The translations under genes and the position numbers were made by a program. From Bacteroidales bacterium UBA714 (GTDB lineage: Bacteria > Bacteroidota > Bacteroidia > Bacteroidales > UBA932): DNA of 5,656 nt. Position 1 is the stretch's first letter; each line of letters opens with the position of its first letter. Below, in pieces: positions 1-5,351 of the stretch. Under the pieces are notes generated by a model that saw only the letters and a program-made list of their open reading frames with translations, searched no databases and had not been told where the DNA came from. Where the stretch lies: assembly GCA_002298075.1 (NCBI GenBank), contig DBLW01000105.1, positions 1-5,656 of the forward strand. The letters are read 5' to 3'.

Positions 1-828
1 GGGCTTTTCTCCGTGTTTCTGGCATTGGAAAACGGCTCTCCCATAGGCAGTTCTATTGATAAGCTGTATGACTTTTATGACGCGGGAATAAGGTATATGA
101 CACTGTCTCATTCCGCAAACAATTTGATTTGCGACTCATGCGCTTCCGATGTCAGGAAATGGAACGGGCTGAGCCCTTTCGGCAGGGAAGTAGTGATGCA
201 TATGAATCGTCTCGGTATGATGATAGATGTGTCGCATATTTCGGATGAGTCTTTCTATGATGTGCTGGAGTGTTCCCGTGCTCCTGTCGTAGCTTCGCAT
301 TCTTGCTGCAGGGCATTGGCTGGGCATCCGCGCAATATGACAGATGATATGATAAGGGCGCTTGCAGCTGCTGGGGGAGTCATTCAGATTAATTTTTTTC
401 CCGTCTTTCTCGACAGCGGTTTCGGAAAAATCCTTGACGGTTCCGGGATTGGGGAGTATGGGGAGGCTATCGAGCAGGAGTTCATCGCCTGCCCTTCAGA
501 CATTGCGAGACGTGCCGCATGGTATGGGGTGCTTGACGAGCTTGAGGTATTGGAGCGTCCTTCATACAAGAAGATTGCCGACCATATTGACCATGTGGTT
601 TCGCTCGTGGGAATTGACCATGTCGGACTCGGGTCTGATTTTGACGGGATAGCAGTCACACCACGCGGCATGGAGGACGCTTCGTGTTTTCCGGTGATTT
701 TTGACGAACTTCGCAGGAGGGGATATTCTGAGCCGGACGTGGAAAAGATTGCCGGCGCCAATTTTCTCCGCGTATTCTCAGAAGTCCGCAGGCTTAGCGG
801 TTTGAGCTGTTCTGGTTCAGTACGATAA
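1..828 (+). CDS. Membrane dipeptidase (peptidase M19 family), 5'-truncated
   Basis: This is the C-terminal 275 residues of a zinc dipeptidase of the M19 (renal dipeptidase) family, which hydrolyses dipeptides. The frame is open from the first base, so the GTG at 13 is internal. Counting from the window edge, Glu10 in LENG matches the bridging Glu of the binuclear metal site. His79 in DVSHIS and His100 in ASHSCCRAL are 21 residues apart, as in human DPEP1 (His198 and His219). Asp213 in GSDFDG matches the active-site Asp. A typical family ending follows (EDAS, then GANFLRVF). Roughly 115 or more residues are missing upstream, including the HxD metal ligands, so any signal peptide or lipobox cannot be judged. 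The last 35 bases overlap the end of the convergent permease gene. Family assignment is firm; the substrate is unknown. Confidence 0.93.
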   Translation, partial: GLFSVFLALENGSPIGSSIDKLYDFYDAGIRYMTLSHSANNLICDSCASDVRKWNGLSPFGREVVMHMNRLGMMIDVSHISDESFYDVLECSRAPVVASHSCCRALAGHPRNMTDDMIRALAAAGGVIQINFFPVFLDSGFGKILDGSGIGEYGEAIEQEFIACPSDIARRAAWYGVLDELEVLERPSYKKIADHIDHVVSLVGIDHVGLGSDFDGIAVTPRGMEDASCFPVIFDELRRRGYSEPDVEKIAGANFLRVFSEVRRLSGLSCSGSVR

Positions 829-1747
829 TGCTAACGGTGACGAGTATCAGAATTATTCCGATTATGGTTTTGGGACCGAGATGCTCGTCAAGGAAGAGTA
901 CGCCGAGCAATACTGCCGTAAGAGGCTGAAGTGCACCGAGGATGGAGGTAAGTGTCGGACCGATGCGTCGTACAGCCTTTACTCCGGTGAAATTGGATAC
1001 CATAGTGGCCCAAAGGCCGAGTCCGAGGATATAGATCCAGTGGACGGGATTTGTGACAAGGGTAATGCTCCCGTCCGAAATGAAGCATCCTGCTATGAAG
1101 TATGCTGCACTCAGCATCATTATCCATGTGGTGAATTTTACTGCCTCGATTTTATCAGCATTGCTCCTTTTCATCACTATGAAATATGCCGCGTATGTGA
1201 AAGCGGAGATTATAGAGCAGGTGAGTCCGAGGGCTGTATTGCCTCCTGGAACACGCAGGCCGTCGCCGGAGGCCATAAGATATACTCCGATGATTGCAAG
1301 GATTACGGCCAGTATGTTTAACTTGGATTTGTTTTCTCCGAAGAAGAGCATCATGCAGGCCGTTACCACAACAGGGTACATGAAATTGATTGTCGATGCT
1401 ATCCCGCTTGAGATGTTCGCATATCCGTACAGCAGTGTAATGGAGGTCACAGCCCTCAGTATGCTCAGGATAATTATCTTCCAGGCCTCTTCCCGTGATG
1501 ATATGCGCAGTGTTTTGTTTCTGTAGAGAGCATAGGCCATCAGGACGGCAGCAGCGGTGGACCATCTGTAGGCCAGCGTGTCGAAGCTGGACAGTCCGGC
1601 AACAAGAAGAGCGAGAGTGAATACTGGAGAGAAGCCGAATGAGGCGGATGAAATTGCGGCGTAGAATATGCCGTTGGCCCTTATCCGTCTTTTTTTCTTC
1701 TCGTATTTTGCGTGTGCAGTACTCATTTCGTTCATTTTAAGCCCCAT
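794..1747 (-). CDS. EamA/DMT-superfamily ten-helix permease
   Basis: This 317-residue protein is an inner-membrane transporter of the drug/metabolite superfamily, built from two EamA repeats (about residues 25-160 and 170-310). Hydrophobic segments lie near 26-50, 57-76, 88-110, 114-136, 142-160, 170-192, 203-222, 234-252, 262-286 and 291-310, giving the usual ten helices. A basic stretch before the first helix (KYEKKKRRIR, 14-23) fits a cytoplasmic N-terminus. The second repeat has the familiar family ending, an LGAL.P..A..LG...L.E pattern near 270-288. The start is uncertain: ATGs occur at 1747, 1735 and 1726, none with a strong Shine-Dalgarno, and an in-frame stop lies a little upstream of the first. 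It follows cinA by 67 bases on the same strand and is probably co-transcribed. Its stop lies inside the convergent dipeptidase gene. The substrate cannot be predicted; such proteins export or import amino acids, nucleosides or other metabolites. Confidence 0.9.
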   Translation of the reverse strand: MGLKMNEMSTAHAKYEKKKRRIRANGIFYAAISSASFGFSPVFTLALLVAGLSSFDTLAYRWSTAAAVLMAYALYRNKTLRISSREEAWKIIILSILRAVTSITLLYGYANISSGIASTINFMYPVVVTACMMLFFGENKSKLNILAVILAIIGVYLMASGDGLRVPGGNTALGLTCSIISAFTYAAYFIVMKRSNADKIEAVKFTTWIMMLSAAYFIAGCFISDGSITLVTNPVHWIYILGLGLWATMVSNFTGVKAVRRIGPTLTSILGALQPLTAVLLGVLFLDEHLGPKTIIGIILILVTVSIIVLNQNSSNR

Positions 1748-1814
1748 TTCATACTTCTTTGGTAGACAGTTTTTTATATATCGTCTCTTATTTGTGTAAC
1801 AAAATAGTTTGTAT

Positions 1815-3122
1815 TTATAACTTTATTGTTTTAAATACTTGTTGGCAAATATTTAGTTCTTTAGATATCTTTTGGCGGAGAAAGTTCAGCGCATGTGCCG
1901 CGAAGTGCTCGGTATTGCGTTTCCGGTCTCCTTTAAACCTCATCATGAATGTTTCCGTCCCTTTGTCTGAACTTACACCTATCCATACCGTACCCACCGG
2001 TTTTTCATTTGTTCCCCAGCCGGGCCCCGATATCCCGGAGGTGGCTACTGAGAAATCGCTTCCTGTAAGTTTCCGCACTCCCTCTGCCATGGCTGCCACA
2101 CATTCTTGACTGACCGCACCGTGACTGCTAATGGTTTCCTCCGGAACGCAGAGCACTCCGGTCTTGACACTGTTGGCATAGGAGGTCACAGAGCCGAGGT
2201 AGTATTCTGATGAGCCGGGAACTGAGGTCATCATTGAGGAAATCATTCCCCCTGTGCATGACTCGGCCGCACTCATCGTCTTGCCTGCCGAGGCAAGCAT
2301 CCTTCCGATGCATTCCTGCATAGTGTCATCACGGTCCGACCAGATTATATCTCCGAGCATGACGCTGAGTTTTGCCAGTTCGGAGTTTATCATGCTCTCC
2401 TCCTTTTCCATGTTTCCTTCTCCATACATAGACAGCCTGAGACGAACTCCGGTAAGTGCGTTGGGCAGATATGCCAGGTGCATTCCTTCAGGAAGAGCCT
2501 CCTCCCACGGAGCTATCATCTTGGCAAGCGCCGATTCCGCGACTCCGAAGGTCATGACTGTCCTGTGGCAGATGTCGGAAACGGGATTATGCCGGCGTAT
2601 GTCCTCAAGGATGTCATCAAGCGCACCGAGAGCCTCGAACGGGACACCGGGAAGTGAATACAGGGTTGCCTTGTGACCGAACATGGCCTCAGGAAAGCGG
2701 AATACCATTATTGGGGCAGTCCCGAGCCTGTTCGGGATTACTTCGCATTTGTCCGGCACTTCAGCCTGGGCGATGTTTACGTCAAGCACATCCAGTCCGC
2801 GGGACCCGAGTATGTCGTGTATTATCTCAAGTTGGACGGAATCAGTGCGGAATGATTCTGAACCGGACAGTTCGGCAAGGGCTGCTTTGGTGATGTCATC
2901 TTTTGTCGGTCCGAGCCCTCCGGTTGCAATCACTATGCTGTTGTTCTCAAGTTCGGTCTTGAGCGAATTGACGATTGTGTCGTGGTCATCTCCGACTGAG
3001 AGCATGCGTGTCACTCTTATTCCGGCAGAATTGAGCGCACGTGAGATGTGTGAAGAATTGGTGTCGATAATCTGGCCTATCAGTATCTCGTCACCGATGG
3101 TGCATATGGATGCCTGTGTCAT
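1815..3122 (-). CDS. cinA: CinA-family protein: ADP-ribose pyrophosphatase domain plus NMN deamidase domain
   Basis: This is a full-length two-domain CinA (435 residues; the family is usually about 410-430). The N-terminal MoaB/MogA-like domain (about 1-170) shows IGDEILIGQIIDTNS at 9-23, TGGLGPTKDDITK at 67-79, NRLGTAPIM at 131-139 and SLPGVPFE at 156-163. In characterised relatives this part is an ADP-ribose pyrophosphatase. The C-terminal PncC domain (about 265-420) has AESCTGG at 286-292 with the conserved Ser, SYANSVK at 314-320 with the conserved Lys, HGAVS at 334-338 and EKPVGTVW at 373-380. That domain deamidates nicotinamide mononucleotide to nicotinate mononucleotide in pyridine-nucleotide salvage. 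One oddity is GPGWG at 366-370, where I recall relatives having GPxGG. The ATG overlaps the pyrD stop in an ATGA, suggesting translational coupling. The historic link to competence is not supported by anything here. Confidence 0.95.
   Translation of the reverse strand: MTQASICTIGDEILIGQIIDTNSSHISRALNSAGIRVTRMLSVGDDHDTIVNSLKTELENNSIVIATGGLGPTKDDITKAALAELSGSESFRTDSVQLEIIHDILGSRGLDVLDVNIAQAEVPDKCEVIPNRLGTAPIMVFRFPEAMFGHKATLYSLPGVPFEALGALDDILEDIRRHNPVSDICHRTVMTFGVAESALAKMIAPWEEALPEGMHLAYLPNALTGVRLRLSMYGEGNMEKEESMINSELAKLSVMLGDIIWSDRDDTMQECIGRMLASAGKTMSAAESCTGGMISSMMTSVPGSSEYYLGSVTSYANSVKTGVLCVPEETISSHGAVSQECVAAMAEGVRKLTGSDFSVATSGISGPGWGTNEKPVGTVWIGVSSDKGTETFMMRFKGDRKRNTEHFAAHALNFLRQKISKELNICQQVFKTIKL
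3119..3122 (-). other. ATGA stop/start overlap of pyrD and cinA
   Basis: On the minus strand the four bases read ATGA. The TGA ends pyrD and the ATG begins cinA. Such overlaps usually mean re-initiation by the same ribosome, and they fix the cinA start. Confidence 0.9.
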
Positions 3123-4168
3123 TTCTTTTTGTTGCTTTTTGCCTCATCAAGATAGCGGAGTATCTTTTTGACGATAGCTGGGCCTTCGTAAATGAAGCCG
3201 GTGTAAATCTCCACAAGGGATGCTCCGGCATCCAGCATTTCCTTTGCCTGCTCGCCGGACATTATGCCGCCTACACCTATGATGGGAAGCTTTCTTTCCG
3301 ATTTTTCGTGTATGTATCTTACGAGTTCAAGATTCTTGCGGTACAGAGGTGCGCCTGACAGGCCTCCGTTGCCGATTTTTTCTATCCGTTCATTGTCTGT
3401 GGTGAGCCCATCTCGGCTTCTTGTAGTATTTCCTGCCACTATTCCGTCAATACCGGAGCGGAGACAATAGTCGATTATGTCATCCAGCTGCTGTTTCGGG
3501 AGGTCCGGGGATACCTTAAGGAGAATAGGGCGGAATGTGTCGTAGTACATCCTAAGGTCAAGCAGCCTGTCAACAATGTCAGAAAGGAACGACACGTCCT
3601 GCAAGGCGGTGAGACCGACGACATTGGGACATGAGACATTAACAACGAACATGTCCACGAAGTCGTATAGCAGCGCAAAGGCTTTCTCGTAGTCCTTGGC
3701 TGCGTCTTCGTTCATGCTGGAGGCGTTCTTGGAAATGTTTGCGGCCACTATTACTTCCGGGCGCACTTTCTTCAGATGCTCAACTGCATTCTTGACTCCT
3801 TTGTTGTTTATTCCGAATCTGTTGATTATGGCTTTGTCAGCGGGGAGACGGAAGCATCTCGGCTTGGCATTGCCGTCCTGGGGCTTCGGTGTCAGGGAGC
3901 CGATTTCCACAAATCCGAAACCGAAGTTAGCCATGTCATTGTAAAATTCCCCGTTCTTGTCAAGTCCTCCCGCAAGTCCTACAGGGTTGGGAAAGTTTAT
4001 TCCGAAAACCTCACGCTGAAGGGATCTGTATTCCTTTTTATATATAGCCCTTGTCACGGAGCCGGCGAAAGGTATGCGCCTAAGGAACGACAGGGCGGAA
4101 AATGTCATGTTGTGTGCCGTCTCAGGATTGAACCTGAACAGAATCGGCTTCATCAGATGCTTGTACAT
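3119..4168 (-). CDS. pyrD: Dihydroorotate dehydrogenase (quinone), class 2
   Basis: PyrD oxidises dihydroorotate to orotate with FMN and passes electrons to membrane quinone, the fourth step of de novo pyrimidine synthesis. The 349-residue length fits class 2. The N-terminal extension (about 1-50, MYKHLMKPILFRFNPETAHN onward) is the class 2 region that forms the quinone tunnel at the membrane face. Visible motifs are NPVGLAGGLDKNG (61-73), NRFGINNKG (116-124), VNVSCPN (176-182) with catalytic Ser179 typical of class 2, LLKVSPDL (216-223), AGNTT (245-249) and the FMN-phosphate region GVGGI (298-302) with IYTG (321-324). The start is the ATG at 4168, about 34 bases below a good promoter match, with no clear Shine-Dalgarno. 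Its last codons overlap the cinA start by four bases. It is intact and unambiguous. Confidence 0.97.
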   Translation of the reverse strand: MYKHLMKPILFRFNPETAHNMTFSALSFLRRIPFAGSVTRAIYKKEYRSLQREVFGINFPNPVGLAGGLDKNGEFYNDMANFGFGFVEIGSLTPKPQDGNAKPRCFRLPADKAIINRFGINNKGVKNAVEHLKKVRPEVIVAANISKNASSMNEDAAKDYEKAFALLYDFVDMFVVNVSCPNVVGLTALQDVSFLSDIVDRLLDLRMYYDTFRPILLKVSPDLPKQQLDDIIDYCLRSGIDGIVAGNTTRSRDGLTTDNERIEKIGNGGLSGAPLYRKNLELVRYIHEKSERKLPIIGVGGIMSGEQAKEMLDAGASLVEIYTGFIYEGPAIVKKILRYLDEAKSNKKK

Positions 4169-4201
4169 GTCTTACAGAAATGCTTCGGTTCATAAAACAT
4201 G

Positions 4202-4234
4202 CAAAAATAGTGAAAAAAGCTGAGAGCAGACATA
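4202..4234 (-). promoter_or_regulatory. Predicted Bacteroidetes-type promoter for pyrD-cinA-permease
   Basis: Read on the minus strand, 4209-4202 is TATTTTTG, an exact match to the TAnnTTTG -7 box. After a 21-base spacer lies TATG (4234-4231), three of four matches to the TTTG -33 box. Transcription would start near 4195, giving a leader of about 25-30 bases before the pyrD ATG. The box lies at the edge of one copy of a duplicated 22-base element, and the -33 box lies within a hairpin-forming inverted repeat. Predicted from motif matching only. Confidence 0.65.
4207..4228. repeat. Duplicated 22-base element, copy 1
   Basis: Copy 1 matches positions 4310-4331 at 20 of 22 bases; the differences are T4211/C4314 and T4221/C4324. 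The shared core is a G, six A, GC, Y, GAGAGCA. Similarity resumes further on: both copies are later followed by AGACAT and an AATT, but copy 2 carries about 11 extra bases in between. It resembles short interspersed repeats near promoters that I recall from Bacteroidales genomes; that is memory, not a search. Confidence 0.75.
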
Positions 4235-4253
4235 AAATTCATTTTATGTTTGC
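4226..4253. repeat. Inverted repeat, 13-base arms, two-base centre
   Basis: The arm GCAGACATAAAAT (4226-4238) faces ATTTTATGTTTGC (4241-4253). All pairs are Watson-Crick except one G/T at 4229/4250, and the inner 18 bases (4231-4248) are perfect. It overlaps the predicted -33 box of the pyrD promoter, so it could be a regulator binding site. As RNA read from the XRE side it would be a stable hairpin, followed seven bases later by six U residues, so it could also help to end XRE transcription. Confidence 0.7.
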
Positions 4254-4264
4254 CGAAGCGCATT

Positions 4265-4292
4265 CACTATATGTGCGCAAGCACAAGTAGTG
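4265..4292. repeat. Hairpin with GCAA tetraloop and a degraded adjacent copy
   Basis: CACTA (4265-4269) pairs with TAGTG (4288-4292). A three-by-three internal loop follows, then GTGC (4273-4276) pairs with GCAC (4281-4284) around GCAA, a GNRA-type tetraloop on the plus strand. The 22 bases at 4271-4292 recur immediately at 4294-4315 with about six differences, mostly transitions, so the element is a short degenerate tandem repeat. Role unknown. Confidence 0.6.
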
Positions 4293-4309
4293 GCTGTGCG
4301 TAAGTACGA

Positions 4310-4331
4310 ATAGCGAAAAAAGCCGAGAGCA
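4310..4331. repeat. Duplicated 22-base element, copy 2
   Basis: This is the partner of the copy at 4207-4228, offset by 103 bases, with two substitutions. It lacks the CAAAAATA (promoter box) context seen beside copy 1, so the pair differs in likely regulatory content. Confidence 0.75.
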
Positions 4332-4337
4332 AACGGC
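4316..4337 (-). terminator. Weak possible terminator after the XRE gene
   Basis: On the minus strand GCCG (4337-4334), an eight-base loop and CGGC (4325-4322) are followed directly by six T (4321-4316), about 30 bases after the XRE stop. The stem is only four pairs, so the call rests mainly on position and the T run. The stronger hairpin at 4226-4253 may contribute. Confidence 0.3.
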
Positions 4338-4365
4338 CAGGCAGACATTGAATTTGGACAGCCAG

Positions 4366-4830
4366 CTACATTTCCTGGAACGAGCCGTCATCAAAAAGTA
4401 TGATTACTTTTGATACATTGCGCTGTTTTATAATGCTTTGTCGTATGCCACATGAAGTTTTGCATCCGGTCGAGGATGCAGTATTTGCAGGCATATCGGC
4501 CACCGGCAGGGGATTATCGGATTCTGACGGGCCATTTTCCGGCTGTACTGCATTCTGCTCCTGTTCCGGCTCAGCAGGGAAAAGACTGCTTGCTTCATCA
4601 ATGACAGGTGCAGCTTGCATATCCTTGTACATTTTGCCTTTCCCTAAAATAAGCCATTCCATATTGAGGGCCGGATATTTCTGCATCACGGCCTCGATGA
4701 AATCGTAGCTCGGCTTGTTCCTTCCGGAGAGCAGGTGAGACACGCCGGCGCGTGCCACTCCGATGCTTTCGGCAAATTGTGTCTGCGACAGATTTTCAGC
4801 CGCCAGAAATTTCTCTAACCTCTCGTTCAT
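4366..4830 (-). CDS. XRE-family helix-turn-helix transcriptional regulator
   Basis: This 154-residue DNA-binding protein has an N-terminal XRE/Cro-type helix-turn-helix (about 3-60). LSQTQFAESIGVARAGVSHL (14-33) gives the two central helices, and SGRNKPSYDFI (35-45) and WLILGKGKMY (59-68) complete a pattern common in Bacteroidales regulators. Residues 70-135 are low-complexity, rich in Pro, Glu, Ser and Ala, with a CKTSC pair at 123-127. The last 18 residues (RNVSKVIILFDDGSFQEM) form a beta-like tail that I recall from related Bacteroidales proteins. I place the start at the ATG at 4830; an in-frame TTG at 4842 lies inside the predicted operator and is unlikely. Upstream is a TATATTTG promoter box overlapped by a dyad, which suggests autoregulation. 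It sits before pyrD on the same strand, but the 197-base gap has its own promoter. Targets are unknown. Confidence 0.88.
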   Translation of the reverse strand: MNERLEKFLAAENLSQTQFAESIGVARAGVSHLLSGRNKPSYDFIEAVMQKYPALNMEWLILGKGKMYKDMQAAPVIDEASSLFPAEPEQEQNAVQPENGPSESDNPLPVADMPANTASSTGCKTSCGIRQSIIKQRNVSKVIILFDDGSFQEM

Positions 4831-4833
4831 AGA

Positions 4834-4851
4834 TGTAAACAAATGATTACA
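4834..4851. promoter_or_regulatory. Candidate operator dyad at the XRE gene start
   Basis: The 18 bases TGTAAACAAATGATTACA form a dyad of TGTAA, eight bases, TTACA. The spacer adds two more complementary pairs, so seven of nine positions are symmetric. It overlaps the promoter -7 box and the expected transcription start and ends four bases before the ATG, a classic place for a repressor. The XRE protein itself is the obvious candidate ligand, which is inference. Confidence 0.5.
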
Positions 4852-4881
4852 AATATAGCGAGAAAAATCAGAACCGTAAAA
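4850..4881 (-). promoter_or_regulatory. Predicted Bacteroidetes-type promoter for the XRE gene
   Basis: On the minus strand 4857-4850 reads TATATTTG, an exact TAnnTTTG match. A 20-base spacer precedes it, with TTTT (4881-4878) as a three-of-four -33 box. The expected start near 4845 gives a leader of about 15 bases. Confidence 0.6.
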
Positions 4882-5047
4882 TATAAATTGCCGTCAAAGA
4901 TGTAACCGGAGCATGGTGATAGGGAAAAATAACATGAATTATAACTTTAATTAAATTTTATAAAATACAGATTATTAATGCAATAGTAATTATATAAGTA
5001 CAGTTTTTGTGCTGATTTGCATAAAATGATGCCAAGAACCCTAAACG

Positions 5048-5084
5048 TAACAATCTAAACATTATCCAATAGTTTAGATTATTA
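5048..5084. repeat. Inverted repeat 1 of the AT-rich tract
   Basis: AATCTAAAC (5052-5060) and GTTTAGATT (5072-5080) are perfect nine-base arms around 11 bases. After one mismatch (5051/5081) the stem continues for three pairs (5048-5050 with 5082-5084). An extra direct CTAAAC lies just upstream at 5041-5046. Neither flanking gene transcribes into it, so it is not an obvious terminator of a known gene. Confidence 0.75.
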
Positions 5085-5091
5085 TTATAAA

Positions 5092-5132
5092 ATGCGTGAT
5101 TTTAAATTAGTTACGTAATTTATAAAACGCAT
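5092..5132. repeat. Inverted repeat 2 of the AT-rich tract
   Basis: Outer arms ATGCGT (5092-5097) and ACGCAT (5127-5132) and inner arms TAAATTA (5103-5109) and TAATTTA (5116-5122) give 13 pairs. A five-by-four internal loop separates them, and the apical loop is GTTACG. A direct repeat TTATAAAAYGCRT at 5085-5097 and 5120-5132 overlaps the outer arms. Function unknown. Confidence 0.65.
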
Positions 5133-5137
5133 ATAAG

Positions 5138-5159
5138 TAAATATTATATCACATATTTA
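5138..5159. repeat. Inverted repeat 3 of the AT-rich tract
   Basis: TAAATAT (5138-5144) and ATATTTA (5153-5159) are perfect seven-base arms around eight bases. In DNA this rich in A and T such a repeat could arise by chance; it is listed because it continues the series of dyads at 5048 and 5092. Confidence 0.45.
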
Positions 5160-5224
5160 ACACGTTACATAAAGTTTGGCAATTGGCCGAATCCTCTGCC
5201 TGTGCGGTATAGATGTGACGCACC

Positions 5225-5242
5225 TTTGAGTTTGTGTTTGTG
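5225..5242 (+). repeat. Three tandem TTTGNG hexamers
   Basis: TTTGAG, TTTGTG and TTTGTG run head to tail and end at the first base of the 14-base palindrome. TTTG is also the -33 consensus of Bacteroidetes promoters, but no -7 box lies about 20 bases downstream, so I do not call a promoter here. Confidence 0.55.
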
Positions 5243-5255
5243 TTACAATTGTAAC
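5242..5255. promoter_or_regulatory. Perfect 14-base palindrome upstream of queA
   Basis: GTTACAATTGTAAC is its own reverse complement. It ends 24 bases before the predicted queA -33 box, a position suited to a regulator. The TTACA/TGTAA half-sites are the same pentamers as in the dyad on the XRE promoter, arranged in the opposite sense. The form TACA, two bases, TGTA also resembles BlaI/MecI-type operators, but no such regulator is in the window. Confidence 0.5.
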
Positions 5256-5279
5256 GGATAAGGCCACACAGGTCGCAGA

Positions 5280-5311
5280 TTTCCAAATGACGCGAGAATT
5301 GCGTATTTTTG
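5280..5311 (+). promoter_or_regulatory. Predicted Bacteroidetes-type promoter for queA
   Basis: TATTTTTG at 5304-5311 matches TAnnTTTG exactly. A 20-base spacer separates it from TTTC at 5280-5283, three of four matches to TTTG. The start would fall near 5317, giving a leader of about 35 bases, which itself includes a TGTAAC (5325-5330). Confidence 0.65.
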
Positions 5312-5351
5312 CCGTAATTATAGTTGTAACGCAAAAAATCGAATCACGCTA

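Larger units (their letters stand above)
4882..5279. other. Long divergent intergenic region, no gene seen
   Basis: This is the bulk of the non-coding stretch between the divergent XRE and queA starts. I find no credible coding frame: ATG-initiated frames are only a few codons long. Bases 4921-5160 are 50 of 240 G or C (21%), far below the flanking genes. Perfect AT palindromes occur at 4946-4955 (TTTAATTAAA) and 4955-4966 (ATTTTATAAAAT), followed by three larger inverted repeats at 5048-5159. The part after 5161 returns to mixed composition and carries a palindrome and a long-range inverted repeat. No tRNA, IS element or CRISPR repeat is visible. Confidence 0.7.

Noticed and set aside
1053..1526. 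Long opposite-strand frames inside the permease, cinA and pyrD
   Set aside because: They are shadows of well-supported genes, with no family motifs or initiation signals.
1748..1814. Separate promoter for the permease, based on TATTTTG near 1802-1808 on the minus strand
   Set aside because: The box has the wrong spacing (TAnTTTG rather than TAnnTTTG) and no clear -33 element, so co-transcription with cinA is preferred.
4267..4365. Frame after the XRE TAG stays open for 32 codons through the repeats, suggesting readthrough or a recently shortened gene
   Set aside because: The protein already ends with what looks like the normal family tail, and the open frame consists of repeat sequence.
4840..4842. 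TTG start giving the XRE protein four extra residues
   Set aside because: It falls within the operator-like dyad and nearly at the predicted transcription start; the ATG at 4830 fits family N-termini better.
5026..5058. Eleven-codon ATG frame (ATGATG start) running into inverted repeat 1, like a leader peptide
   Set aside because: There is no promoter or Shine-Dalgarno before it and no gene directly after the hairpin to be attenuated, so chance is the simplest explanation.
5149..5334. 61-codon minus-strand frame with a CDLC motif in front of queA
   Set aside because: It needs a TTG start, covers the queA promoter and palindrome, and has no ribosome site or recognisable family; the Cys pair alone is not evidence for a gene.
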